Assembly: GCF_900637545.1 (NCBI RefSeq)
Contig: NZ_LR134376.1
Span: forward strand, 1,817,001 to 1,881,000
Direction of reading: 5' to 3'
DNA from: Aeromonas encheleia
GTDB lineage: Bacteria > Pseudomonadota > Gammaproteobacteria > Enterobacterales > Aeromonadaceae
Length of the DNA stretch: 64,000 nt
Each line of letters starts with the position of its first letter. Position 1 is the first letter of the stretch. Of this stretch, positions 36,332-44,326 are shown one piece after another. A program made the translations under genes and the position numbers. The notes under the pieces are model-generated. The model saw only the letters and a program-made list of their open reading frames with translations. It was not told the origin of the DNA and ran no database searches.

Positions 36332-36361
36332 CCGATAGCCGCGAGGCTGTCGGTTTTTTTA
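36332..36361 (+). terminator. Intrinsic terminator of the DUF2750 gene
   Basis: A 9-bp stem, CCGATAGCC/GGCTGTCGG (one T-G pair), with loop GCGA is followed by eight T residues. Confidence 0.93.
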
Positions 36362-36457
36362 TGGCCCGCATTGCAGAATATTGAATGAAAAGGCGATTTG
36401 GCTTGGCGCTGACGGCGCTATGAGCCATCATCAATCCTTTGCCAGACGGGAGGTGCC

Positions 36458-36952
36458 ATGTTTGTATTCGACGTGAGCGGACGAGCGGGAGCACGGGCCG
36501 AGATCCGCGTGCAGGCGCTGGACTGGGGCCAGAGCGGGCCCGTCACCTTCAGCTGCGACAGCGATGAGCTGGCGCTGGTGCTGCTCACCGGCTGCCGCTG
36601 TGATGCGGTGGGCTTCTTCAATCTGCTGGCCGGTTGCAAGCCGCTCTATGTCGAGCAGTGGCTCGCCTACCTGCAGGAGACTGGCCACATCGACAAGCAG
36701 AGCTGTCAGTTGGAGAGTCCGGCCCAGGAGGATTACCTGACCCGGGCCGGCTTGGCGGACGATGAGCTCAACGCCCTGTTGGGACAGGTGTATCGGGTGG
36801 CCGGTTTCAATCGCCTGCAGATCAACCGCTACCTCAAGAATCGCCACAACCCGACCATGCTGGCGACCCGCTACGATCAGAAGGAGCTGGAGCGCTACCG
36901 CCAGCTCAACGACATCATTCTGACCTTGCTGAAGTTGAAGCGTCCTCAGTAA
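36458..36952 (+). CDS. Conserved-looking hypothetical protein
   Basis: A 164-aa soluble protein that I do not recognise. The N-terminal 60 residues look like a beta-rich region (FVFDVSGRAGARAEIRVQAL) and the C-terminal half is helical, with RYDQKELERYRQLNDIILTL. A GGGAGG ribosome site precedes the ATG. The 3' end overlaps the 3' end of the convergent GGDEF/EAL gene by 38 bp, so no terminator separates them. Confidence 0.75.
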   Translation: MFVFDVSGRAGARAEIRVQALDWGQSGPVTFSCDSDELALVLLTGCRCDAVGFFNLLAGCKPLYVEQWLAYLQETGHIDKQSCQLESPAQEDYLTRAGLADDELNALLGQVYRVAGFNRLQINRYLKNRHNPTMLATRYDQKELERYRQLNDIILTLLKLKRPQ

Positions 36953-38552
36953 ACAATCCGAGCTGGCTTATGTCCGGCCTCAGCTCCTGGGGCTTGGCGA
37001 TCAGATAGCCCTGCAGCCCGTCCACATACATGCCCTGCAGCAGCTGCTTCTGAGCGAGCTGCTCCACTCCCTCCGCGATCACCAGACAGCCCATGCGATG
37101 GGACACATCGACGATCATCCGCACGAACTGCTGGTTGGTGAGATCCTGCTCCAGCTCGGTGATGAGGGCGGGATCCAGCTTGATGTAATCGGGTTTGAGT
37201 TCACGAAACAGGCTGAACGAGCCTATCCCCTTGCCGAAGTTGCAGATGGCGGAGCGGCTGCCGTGCCGCCTGAGCAGCTCGAACAGCCGTCTGGCCCCCG
37301 TCAAGTTGCGCTCGAGCTGCTCCTCGTCCAGCTCGAACACCAGGTTGGCGCTGGTGTTGGGATCTTTTTGCAGCTGGTGATCGAGCCAGATGAGGAAGGT
37401 GCTGTTCTGCAGCAGGTTGCCCGAGAGACTGAAGCCCCAGCGGCCGTTGTTGCTGCCGAAGGCCCGGTACTGGCGCATGATGTTCAGGATCACCATCTGC
37501 TCAAGCCGCATCACCATGTCCAGGCGATGGGCCATGGCGAGCAGGGTATCGGTGGGCAGCACAGTGCCATCGACGCTGCTGAAGCGGGCGTAGATGTCGT
37601 GGTAGGCGAGCATGCCGCGGTGCAGGGGCATGATGGGCTGACAGGTGAAGCTGATATGCTCCTGCTCCATCAGATCGGTCAGCACCTGGGTCCAGTGGCG
37701 CTGGCCCTGCAACTCGACCACGTCGTCATTCTGCTGGATGGCCCAGCCGTTGACCGCCTCCGTCTGGGCGCGGGCCAGCGCCAGATCGGCCCGGGCCAGG
37801 ATCGCCTCGATCTTCTGCTCGCTGCTCAGCCGGGTCATCCCCGAATAGGCCGCGCTCTCCAGCCCGTGTTGCCGCTGATAGTGATCGAAGGCGAGCTTGA
37901 GATCCCGCCCCAGCAGGTGCGGCGGTATGTTGGCGACCGGCGGCACCAGCACGGCGAAGTCGGCCCCCGAGATGCGGTAGACCTGATGGCCGGGGAAGCG
38001 GCTCACCGTGTGGGTGATGAGGTTGGCGATGTCCTTGATGTAGGCATCGCCGGACTGGAAGCCACGCTGGGCGTTGAGCTTGCCAAGCTCGGTGGCGCGG
38101 ATCAGCACCAGGATCGCGGTCTGGGTATCCTCCTGTTGCAGCAGCTCGGTCAGATCGCGCCGGAACGCGTGGCGATTGCGCAAGCGGGTCATCTCGTCCT
38201 GGGTGGCCTGGTTGTGCAGCTCGCTGATCTGGCGGTGGGCATCGAGTTCGGCTTCACTGAAAGAGACCAGCAGCTGGCGCAGTGCCGCTTGTGCCTGGGG
38301 ACTCTCCAGCAGCTCGGGATCCTGCTGTTGCAGCGCCAGCAGCCAGCGTTGCTCCTGCCTCGTTTTATCCGCCTTGTGCACGGCACGGATGAGCAGGAAC
38401 AGCAAGGCAAGGGCGATGACAGTGGTGGCCATGACCAGCAGCAGGGTGAGTGGCGGGACCGGGGGGGCGAGCCAGATCCCTTGCAGCAGCAGCAGGGGCA
38501 TGCAGACCATGGCGCTGACCAGCAGCAGGTTCCCCTCGAACTTATTCAACAT
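36915..38552 (-). CDS. Membrane protein with degenerate GGDEF and EAL domains
   Basis: A 545-aa protein with two N-terminal membrane segments, a coiled linker, a GGDEF-type domain and an EAL-type domain. The GGDEF signature is replaced by SGADF, and the EAL signature by HDI in YHDIYARF. The paired aspartates of a catalytic EAL domain (DDFG) are replaced by CNFG, although EGVEQ and KLD remain. Both catalytic sites are therefore probably dead, as in CsrD/MshH, which promote decay of regulatory RNAs. Whether this is the CsrD homologue is uncertain: it is about 100 residues shorter than E. coli CsrD. Confidence 0.85.
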   Translation of the reverse strand: MLNKFEGNLLLVSAMVCMPLLLLQGIWLAPPVPPLTLLLVMATTVIALALLFLLIRAVHKADKTRQEQRWLLALQQQDPELLESPQAQAALRQLLVSFSEAELDAHRQISELHNQATQDEMTRLRNRHAFRRDLTELLQQEDTQTAILVLIRATELGKLNAQRGFQSGDAYIKDIANLITHTVSRFPGHQVYRISGADFAVLVPPVANIPPHLLGRDLKLAFDHYQRQHGLESAAYSGMTRLSSEQKIEAILARADLALARAQTEAVNGWAIQQNDDVVELQGQRHWTQVLTDLMEQEHISFTCQPIMPLHRGMLAYHDIYARFSSVDGTVLPTDTLLAMAHRLDMVMRLEQMVILNIMRQYRAFGSNNGRWGFSLSGNLLQNSTFLIWLDHQLQKDPNTSANLVFELDEEQLERNLTGARRLFELLRRHGSRSAICNFGKGIGSFSLFRELKPDYIKLDPALITELEQDLTNQQFVRMIVDVSHRMGCLVIAEGVEQLAQKQLLQGMYVDGLQGYLIAKPQELRPDISQLGLFTEDASTSARSE

Positions 38553-38666
38553 CGTGTCATCCTTGATGATGTCTGTGATGGCTAAATTCTAACCAAGCTG
38601 GCGGGACAAAGCATGAGTACTCACGCAACTCCTGGAAAAGCGCCGGTGGAAAGCGACTAAATGTGA

Positions 38667-38682
38667 GTGAAAACACTTTCAC
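38667..38682. promoter_or_regulatory. Palindrome upstream of glgC, possible operator
   Basis: GTGAAAACACTTTCAC is a perfect 6-bp inverted repeat with a 4-bp centre, 58 bp before the glgC ATG and inside the divergent promoter region. No regulator can be named. Confidence 0.35.
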
Positions 38683-38739
38683 AACCCGTAAAAAAGGCGA
38701 AGATGGGTTGAAAACAGCTCCAACAAGGCCGAGGTAATT

Positions 38740-40014
38740 ATGTTGCTAGAACCCGAAAATACTGCCAAAGCACGGCAATTGTTGAACCAGAGTATGGCCT
38801 TGGTGCTCGCAGGGGGACGCGGCAGCCGCTTGAAGCAGCTGACCGACAACCGCGCCAAGCCGGCGGTTCATTTCGGCGGCAAGTTCCGCATCATCGACTT
38901 CGTACTCTCCAACTGCATCAACTCCGGCATCCGCCGGGTGGGTGTGGTTACCCAGTACAAGTCCCACAGCCTGCTGCGTCACCTGCAATCCGGTTGGTCC
39001 TTCCTGCGTTACCAGATGAACGAGTTCATCGACCTGCTGCCCGCCCAGCAGCGGGTGGACGAGGTGCACTGGTATCGCGGCACCGCCGACGCCATCTACC
39101 AGAACGTCGACATCATCCGCGACTACGGCCCCAAGTACATAGTGGTGCTGGCGGGGGATCACATCTACAAGATGGACTATGCCGCCATGCTGCTCGATCA
39201 CGTGCGCCTCGGCGCCAAGGTGACGGTGGCCTGCATCGAGGTGCCGCGGGCCGAGGCGTCTGCCTTCGGGGTCATGGACATCGACGAGCATCGCAAGATC
39301 CGCGCCTTCGTGGAGAAGCCGGCCAATCCGCCCGCCATGCCGGGCAACGATCAGGTCTCCCTGGCCTCCATGGGGATCTACATCTTCGAGGCGGAATACC
39401 TGTATCAGCTGCTGGAGGAGGACATTCACAATCAGGAGTCCAAGCACGACTTCGGCATGGACGTGATCCCGCGCATCGTGGGGGAGGGCAAGGCCTTTGC
39501 GCACCCCTTCACCATGTCCTGTGTCGGGGCCAAGGAGGGGCAGAAACCCTACTGGCGTGACGTGGGGACCCTGGATTCGTTCTGGGAGGCGAACATGGAT
39601 CTCGCCTCAGTGGTGCCCGAACTCGACATCTATGACGAGAACTGGCCCATCTGGACCAGCCAGACCATGACCCCGCCCGCCAAGTTCGTGCAGGACAGGA
39701 ACGGTCAGCACGGCATGACCATCAACTCCATGTTCGCGGGGGGATCCATCGTCAGCGGCTCCTTCGTGCTGAACTCCGTGCTGTTCACTCACGTGCGGGT
39801 GCACTCCTTCTGCACCCTGGATCAGGCGATCATCTTCCCCGGGGTCGAGATCGGCGCCGGTTGCCGGCTGCGCCGGGTGGTGGTGGACAAGGGCTGTGTG
39901 CTGCCAGACGGGCTGGTGGTGGGGGAGAATGCCGATGAGGATATCCGTCGCTTCTACCGCTCGGAGCAGGGCATAGTGCTGGTGACCAAGGAGATGCTGG
40001 CCAAGCTCGACTGA
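38740..40014 (+). CDS. glgC: Glucose-1-phosphate adenylyltransferase
   Basis: GlgC makes ADP-glucose, the first committed step of glycogen synthesis. The 424-aa protein has [25 protein letters not shown] near the N-terminus (glucosyl nucleotide binding), [12 protein letters not shown], and a C-terminal left-handed beta-helix region. No other glg genes are adjacent, so glgC stands alone here, between the divergent GGDEF/EAL gene and a bidirectional terminator. Confidence 0.96.
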   Translation: MLLEPENTAKARQLLNQSMALVLAGGRGSRLKQLTDNRAKPAVHFGGKFRIIDFVLSNCINSGIRRVGVVTQYKSHSLLRHLQSGWSFLRYQMNEFIDLLPAQQRVDEVHWYRGTADAIYQNVDIIRDYGPKYIVVLAGDHIYKMDYAAMLLDHVRLGAKVTVACIEVPRAEASAFGVMDIDEHRKIRAFVEKPANPPAMPGNDQVSLASMGIYIFEAEYLYQLLEEDIHNQESKHDFGMDVIPRIVGEGKAFAHPFTMSCVGAKEGQKPYWRDVGTLDSFWEANMDLASVVPELDIYDENWPIWTSQTMTPPAKFVQDRNGQHGMTINSMFAGGSIVSGSFVLNSVLFTHVRVHSFCTLDQAIIFPGVEIGAGCRLRRVVVDKGCVLPDGLVVGENADEDIRRFYRSEQGIVLVTKEMLAKLD

Positions 40015-40030
40015 TGGTACGCAGACAAAT

Positions 40031-40059
40031 AAAAAGGGAGCCTTGAAGGCTCCCTTTTT
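40031..40059. terminator. Bidirectional terminator between glgC and the convergent secreted-protein gene
   Basis: A stem AAAAAGGGAGCCT/AGGCTCCCTTTTT with a tiny loop provides a T run on either strand. It serves glgC (plus) and the 40077 gene (minus). Confidence 0.9.
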
Positions 40060-40076
40060 CATGGGTCAGGGCTGAC

Positions 40077-42074
40077 TCATTCGCTGACGATGGCCTTGCC
40101 TGCCATCACCATGGCGGTGCCGTGCTTGCCACCGGCGGCGGTGACCTGAGGCACGCCGTCTTCGTCGGTGTCCTTGCCGGCGCCGTCGATGACGTTCTCA
40201 CCGGAGTCACCGATCCACTCGGCCATCTGCATGCCGCCGTTGACGGTGCCACGGAACCAGCTCACGTAACGCTGGGTCAGCTGCGCCAGCTCCAGCTCGG
40301 GGGCTTTCTCAGCGCCTTCGTTGCGCAGGTTCAGCATGGCGGAGCGCAGGGCACCCGAGATGGCGGCCTGGGTCCAGGGGGTGTAGGTGCCCTGTTTGCC
40401 TGCCAGCCAGGTGCCGGCCTTGGCGTTGAAGAACGCCTTGTCGGTCGCGATGAACAGCTCGCGCGCGGCGCTGCGGTACTTGGCATCCGAGGTGGCCAGG
40501 AAGGCCGCCGTCAGGCCACGGATGGCGGCAAACTGCGCCTCGATGGATTGACCCGCATCCGGCTGGCCACCCAGGGTCAGACCGTCATGGACCAGACCGT
40601 TCTTGCCCTTGAGCTGCGCCAGGATGAAGTCGGCCTGCTTGCGGATGAGCGCGAGCGCCTGCTGACCTTGCGCGGTTTTCAGGTTCAGCTCGCCGTTGTC
40701 ACCGGCGGCGTAGCCGACCGGCAGGGCATCCTGGGCACGCTGGAAGATCTGCAGGGCGACCAGGGTGTAAGCGGCGTCGAAGGTGGTGACGTGCTTGCCC
40801 TGTTTGCCGGCCTGCCAGCTGTCGACCAGGGTACCGGCCTTGGGCTCGAAATGCAGGGCACTGAGGTTCTTGAAGGTCAGGTTGGAGAGGTTGAGGGCCA
40901 GGGAGAAGGCATCCTCGCCCGCGACCTGCTTGGCGGCCTCGTTGCCCTTGTTGGCGGCCGGTGCGGCGGCGAAGGGGGCACCGTCAAACACGGCGTGGAA
41001 GGCCGGGTTCTGGTTGGTGTTGGCGCTGCGCTGATCGGTGAAGGCGTAGAACTCGGACAGGGGCCACAGCAGCATCCAGGCATCGCGCAGCTGGGCAGAG
41101 CCATCCACGACCTCCAGCTTGCCGATGGCGCCGACCTCATTCTTGGTGGTTTCGGTCACTTTCACCTGATGGGGGAAGTAGACGATGCCCTTGGCGGGAT
41201 CGTATTGCGGTGTGATCCTGGCACCCAGTTGCTTGCCGTCGAAGCCGAGCTGACCCTGCAAGATGGCCAGCTTGTCGATGGACTGCTCGGTCAGCATCAT
41301 GCCGTTGAAGCCATCGGCGGCGGAGACGCCGAGCTTGTGCTTGCCATCCTGATCCATGGTGGCGGAGGCCGCCTCAACTTCTTCATCGCTCTCGGCCACG
41401 TGCATGCCGCCGAGGAAGTCCTGGGACCACATCACTTCCTTGAGCAGGATGCCGCCCACGGCCGCCGGGTTCAGCAGGCTGTCGGAGCCGCTCCAGCGCA
41501 GGGTGGCGTAGTCACGGAAGTAGGCGGGGACCTGGGTCTTGACCGCTTTCTCGGTGCCCTTGGCGGTCTTGATGGTGAGCTGATCGCCATTGACCGGGGT
41601 GGTGTTCACCCCTTGCGCAAACTCCGGATTGGCGGAGGCGTAGGGCAGGGAGAGGGGATACATGCCTTGCGGCACTTCGTCGGCCGGGAAACCGACCGCC
41701 TCGGCCATGGCCAGCACCCGCTTGCCCAGATCGGCCAGGGTGCCGCCGCGGGCCAGGTTCTGCGGCCCGTTCACCAGATGGGGGCCCATACCGGACTGAT
41801 AGTTCAGGGCATACATGGCTTCTTCGGAGTATTCATAGGATTCGATGCCGGCGGCGAAGTCGAACGGAGTCGGCTCATCGGCACGGTTGGCATCCAGCAC
41901 GTCCAGATCCAGCCCCAGCGCCTCGGCCAGCGGCTCACCAGAGAGCTCGAATTCGGTGTAGGCCAGCATGCTGGCGGCGGTGTTGAATGTCTTGTCTTCT
42001 ACCTTGACGGCGGCGTGTGCGGCGCCGCTGAGCAGTGCACAGGCGATCGCCTGCACCAGTACGGTTTTTCTCAT
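40077..42074 (-). CDS. Large secreted/periplasmic protein of unknown function, possibly iron-regulated
   Basis: A 665-aa protein starting MRKTVLVQAIACALLSGAAHA, a classical signal peptide with cleavage after AHA. The mature part is soluble and acidic, rich in alanine-containing helices in the second half (LFIATDKAFFNAKAGTW). It lacks CxxCH haem motifs and ends without a membrane anchor. I do not recognise the family. A Fur-like site overlaps the promoter region (42103-42121), and the siderophore locus begins 1 kb away, so an iron-related role is possible but unproven. Confidence 0.75.
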   Translation of the reverse strand: MRKTVLVQAIACALLSGAAHAAVKVEDKTFNTAASMLAYTEFELSGEPLAEALGLDLDVLDANRADEPTPFDFAAGIESYEYSEEAMYALNYQSGMGPHLVNGPQNLARGGTLADLGKRVLAMAEAVGFPADEVPQGMYPLSLPYASANPEFAQGVNTTPVNGDQLTIKTAKGTEKAVKTQVPAYFRDYATLRWSGSDSLLNPAAVGGILLKEVMWSQDFLGGMHVAESDEEVEAASATMDQDGKHKLGVSAADGFNGMMLTEQSIDKLAILQGQLGFDGKQLGARITPQYDPAKGIVYFPHQVKVTETTKNEVGAIGKLEVVDGSAQLRDAWMLLWPLSEFYAFTDQRSANTNQNPAFHAVFDGAPFAAAPAANKGNEAAKQVAGEDAFSLALNLSNLTFKNLSALHFEPKAGTLVDSWQAGKQGKHVTTFDAAYTLVALQIFQRAQDALPVGYAAGDNGELNLKTAQGQQALALIRKQADFILAQLKGKNGLVHDGLTLGGQPDAGQSIEAQFAAIRGLTAAFLATSDAKYRSAARELFIATDKAFFNAKAGTWLAGKQGTYTPWTQAAISGALRSAMLNLRNEGAEKAPELELAQLTQRYVSWFRGTVNGGMQMAEWIGDSGENVIDGAGKDTDEDGVPQVTAAGGKHGTAMVMAGKAIVSE

Positions 42075-42102
42075 GTCCTTTTCACCATATGTTTGATTTT
42101 AT

Positions 42103-42121
42103 TATGACGCTTCTCAGAATC
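42103..42121 (-). promoter_or_regulatory. Weak Fur-box-like site
   Basis: The minus strand reads GATTCTGAGAAGCGTCATA, 12 of 19 matches to the Fur consensus by my count. It lies about 30-47 bp upstream of the start codon at 42074. Confidence 0.35.
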
Positions 42122-42170
42122 GAAATGAGAATGGTGTGCATTATGGGGCAAGGCGAGGGGCTTGAGAAGA

Positions 42171-42199
42171 AAAAAACCGCCCCCGAGGGAGGGGGGCGG
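42171..42199 (-). terminator. Intrinsic terminator of the YceB-like lipoprotein gene
   Basis: On the minus strand an 8-bp GC stem, CCGCCCCC/GGGGGCGG, is followed by six or more T residues, just past the stop at 42208. Confidence 0.9.
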
Positions 42200-42207
42200 C
42201 GCTGGCT

Positions 42208-42771
42208 TTACATCAGTTTGAAGGGGATCACCAATCGGCCGGGTTCCACCTTGAGCGCCTCGACCTTGTCCTTGATCCTGGCCTCGTTCTGGCGGCTGCT
42301 GTCGAGCCGATAGATGGGGGTCTGGGAGAGGAACAGGGAGAGCGACTGGTTGAAGGTCGGCAGCAGCGGGGTGAGGGCGGCCCCCACATCGGCCGGCTCG
42401 GTCTTGACCGAGATGAGCTCGAGATCGCGCAGGTAGATGGCGCCCTGCTCGGCCACGTAGTCGGGGCGGGCGCTGAGGGAGAGGCGAATGCGCATCTGCT
42501 GGCTGCCGAGCGGGCTCGCCACCTGCAGATCGCCGGCGGCATCCAGCTCGACCCGGTCGGCGCGGCTGCGGCCGATGCGGCTCTGCAGATCGTCGAGGCG
42601 GATCTTGCTCGACATGATGCCCGGGATCCCTATCTCTTTCTCGAAGGCGACCCTGTCTTTCAGGTATTGGTTGATCTCGCCCTCGCTGACGTTGTACTGG
42701 GTGAGCGAGCAGGCCGCCAGCAGCAGGCTGAGGGGGAGCAGAAGCAGGTGCTTTAACATGGATGGTTTCAT
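42208..42771 (-). CDS. DUF1439 lipoprotein, YceB-like
   Basis: A 187-aa lipoprotein precursor with the lipobox LAAC following a leucine-rich signal segment. The mature protein begins CSLTQYNVSEGEINQYL and later has IGIPGIMSSKI and FNQSLSLFLSQTPIYRL, the same pattern as E. coli YceB (DUF1439), whose function is not established. I used the ATG at 42771; an internal ATG at 42759 would give a slightly shorter signal peptide. A single gene with its own terminator. Confidence 0.85.
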   Translation of the reverse strand: MKPSMLKHLLLLPLSLLLAACSLTQYNVSEGEINQYLKDRVAFEKEIGIPGIMSSKIRLDDLQSRIGRSRADRVELDAAGDLQVASPLGSQQMRIRLSLSARPDYVAEQGAIYLRDLELISVKTEPADVGAALTPLLPTFNQSLSLFLSQTPIYRLDSSRQNEARIKDKVEALKVEPGRLVIPFKLM

Positions 42772-43035
42772 CTCGACGGGTGACAACAGGACATGGCGCC
42801 ATCTTAGGGGCAAAGCGGGGCGGCCGCCAGCCTGGCCGACGCCATCCCGTTTCTGTCGCATCCCCCATATGGGCATGGCAATTTGTTTTCATTCGAGTAG
42901 CGTCGCCAACCCAGGCGCCGGCGGGCCAGCGCTGGCGTCATCGGCCCAATACCCACAGATAAACTCCAGTTTTATCGACAAAAAATCCCATTGACCGGGC
43001 GATTTCAAAGCGAGTATTTTACCGCCGCACAAAAT

Positions 43036-43054
43036 CAAATTGATAATCATTATC
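43036..43054 (+). promoter_or_regulatory. Fur box upstream of amoC
   Basis: The 19-bp site ends in the perfect core GATAATCATTATC and matches 16 of 19 consensus positions by my count. It lies 27 bp before the amoC start, fitting iron repression of the siderophore operon. Confidence 0.9.
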
Positions 43055-43081
43055 ATTTTGAATCTTTTTTGAGGGTGTAAA

Positions 43082-44245
43082 GTGAATACTCTTGTGATGA
43101 CCAATGCCGCGCCCGTCCAGACGGGATCGCCGCCCGATTTCTTGTTTACCTCGGGTCAGGGCTCCCTTCGCGCCTATGACCTGGGTCAGCCCATCAGCAC
43201 CCCCGCCTGTGAATGGTCTCTGCTCGAGCGGCAGATAGTCCAGGCCCTGGCAGTCGCGCAGGACTCAGGCCAGGCCAACCCGCTGCTGATCGGCGCCTTC
43301 GCCTTCGATCCGGCCGAAGCCTCCTGTCTCTATGTCCCCGGCCGCTATGAGCGAGGGGAGCGCAGCGCACCCGAGGCGGTGCCCGCCATGGCCAACCAGG
43401 TGATCTCGGCCAACAGCACGCCGGCCGCCGCCGAGTTCAAGTCTTCGGTCAGCGCCGCGCTGGATGCCTTCGCCCAGGGGACGCTCGCCAAGGTGGTGCT
43501 GTCGCGCAAGCTCAAGCTGCAGCTGAGCCAGGCCGCCGATCCCGAGCAGGTGCTGGCGCGCTTGATGACCCAGAACCCCAACGCCTTCCACTTCTCGCTG
43601 CCACTGGGGCAGGGCCGTCGCCTGCTCGGCGCCAGCCCGGAACTGCTGCTGCGGGTCAGTGGGGGCGCCGTCTTCACCCATCCGCTGGCCGGCTCGGCCA
43701 AGCGTGGCGGCGAGCCGAAGCAGGATGAGGCGGTAGCGCGCAAGCTGCTGGCGTCCAGCAAGGATCGGCATGAACATCGCCTGGTGATCGACGAGATCCG
43801 CCGGGTGTTGGCCCCCCACTGCCGCGAGCTGGCCATTCCGGCCGAGCCCTCCCTGATGAGTACGGACACCCTCTGGCATCTGGGCACCCCCATCGCCGGT
43901 CAGCTGCATGCGGGGCAGGCCTCGGTGCTCTCCCTGGCCTGCCAGCTGCACCCCACCCCGGCCCTGTGCGGCTATCCCACAGATCTGGCGCGCCAGTTCA
44001 TTCGTGAGCAGGAGCCGTTTCAGCGCGCCCTGTTCAGCGGCATCGTCGGCTGGTGTGACAGCCAGGGCAACGGCGAGTGGGCCGTGGTGATCCGCTGCGG
44101 CGTGCTCGATGGCCACCATGTGGAGCTGTTCGCCGGCGCCGGTATAGTCGCGGGCTCGGATCCCGCCATGGAGTGGGCCGAGACCGGCACCAAGCTGGGC
44201 ACCATGCTCAAGGCGCTCGGTTTAGAGCCGGAGGTGGCGCTATGA
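43082..44245 (+). CDS. amoC: Isochorismate synthase (amonabactin biosynthesis)
   Basis: AmoC, an EntC homologue, converts chorismate to isochorismate, the first step towards 2,3-dihydroxybenzoate. The 387-aa protein has chorismate-enzyme motifs: KVVLSRKL, LGASPELLLRV, HPLAGSAKRGG, HRLVIDEIRR, and AGAGIVAGSDP at the C-terminus. It starts with GTG after GAGGGTG. A strong Fur box lies directly upstream. It is the first gene of a seven-gene plus-strand run coupled by short overlaps. Its end and the next gene's start are duplicated (44212-44326). Confidence 0.95.
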   Translation: MNTLVMTNAAPVQTGSPPDFLFTSGQGSLRAYDLGQPISTPACEWSLLERQIVQALAVAQDSGQANPLLIGAFAFDPAEASCLYVPGRYERGERSAPEAVPAMANQVISANSTPAAAEFKSSVSAALDAFAQGTLAKVVLSRKLKLQLSQAADPEQVLARLMTQNPNAFHFSLPLGQGRRLLGASPELLLRVSGGAVFTHPLAGSAKRGGEPKQDEAVARKLLASSKDRHEHRLVIDEIRRVLAPHCRELAIPAEPSLMSTDTLWHLGTPIAGQLHAGQASVLSLACQLHPTPALCGYPTDLARQFIREQEPFQRALFSGIVGWCDSQGNGEWAVVIRCGVLDGHHVELFAGAGIVAGSDPAMEWAETGTKLGTMLKALGLEPEVAL

Positions 44246-44326
44246 AACAGCACTACCGCCTAGGCTTGCCGAGCTGGCAGCCCAATCCCAAGGCGCTCGG
44301 CCTAGGAACTGAGGTGGCGCTATGAC
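44212..44326. repeat. 80-bp diverged tandem duplication of the amoC/amoE junction
   Basis: AAGGCGCTCGG....GAGGTGGCGCTATGA occurs at 44212-44245 and again at 44291-44325. Each copy ends with a stop overlapping an ATG. The segment between copies resembles the amoE start (ATGA..CAGC..CACTACC). Confidence 0.85.
44242..44325 (+). CDS. Short ORF (27 codons) between amoC and amoE, possible translational relay
   Basis: It starts in an ATGA overlap with the amoC stop and ends in an ATGA overlap with the amoE start. It reads [16 protein letters not shown] and then [11 protein letters not shown], so its N-terminus resembles AmoE and its C-terminus copies the end of AmoC, as expected from a tandem duplication across the junction. 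Translation would keep amoC and amoE coupled. No protein function is suggested. Confidence 0.4.
   Translation: MKQHYRLGLPSWQPNPKALGLGTEVAL

Noticed and set aside
38661-38685. CRP site upstream of glgC (TGTGA...TCACA)
   Set aside because: The half-sites are 12 bp apart rather than 6, so they do not form a CRP site; only the shorter palindrome was kept, with low confidence.
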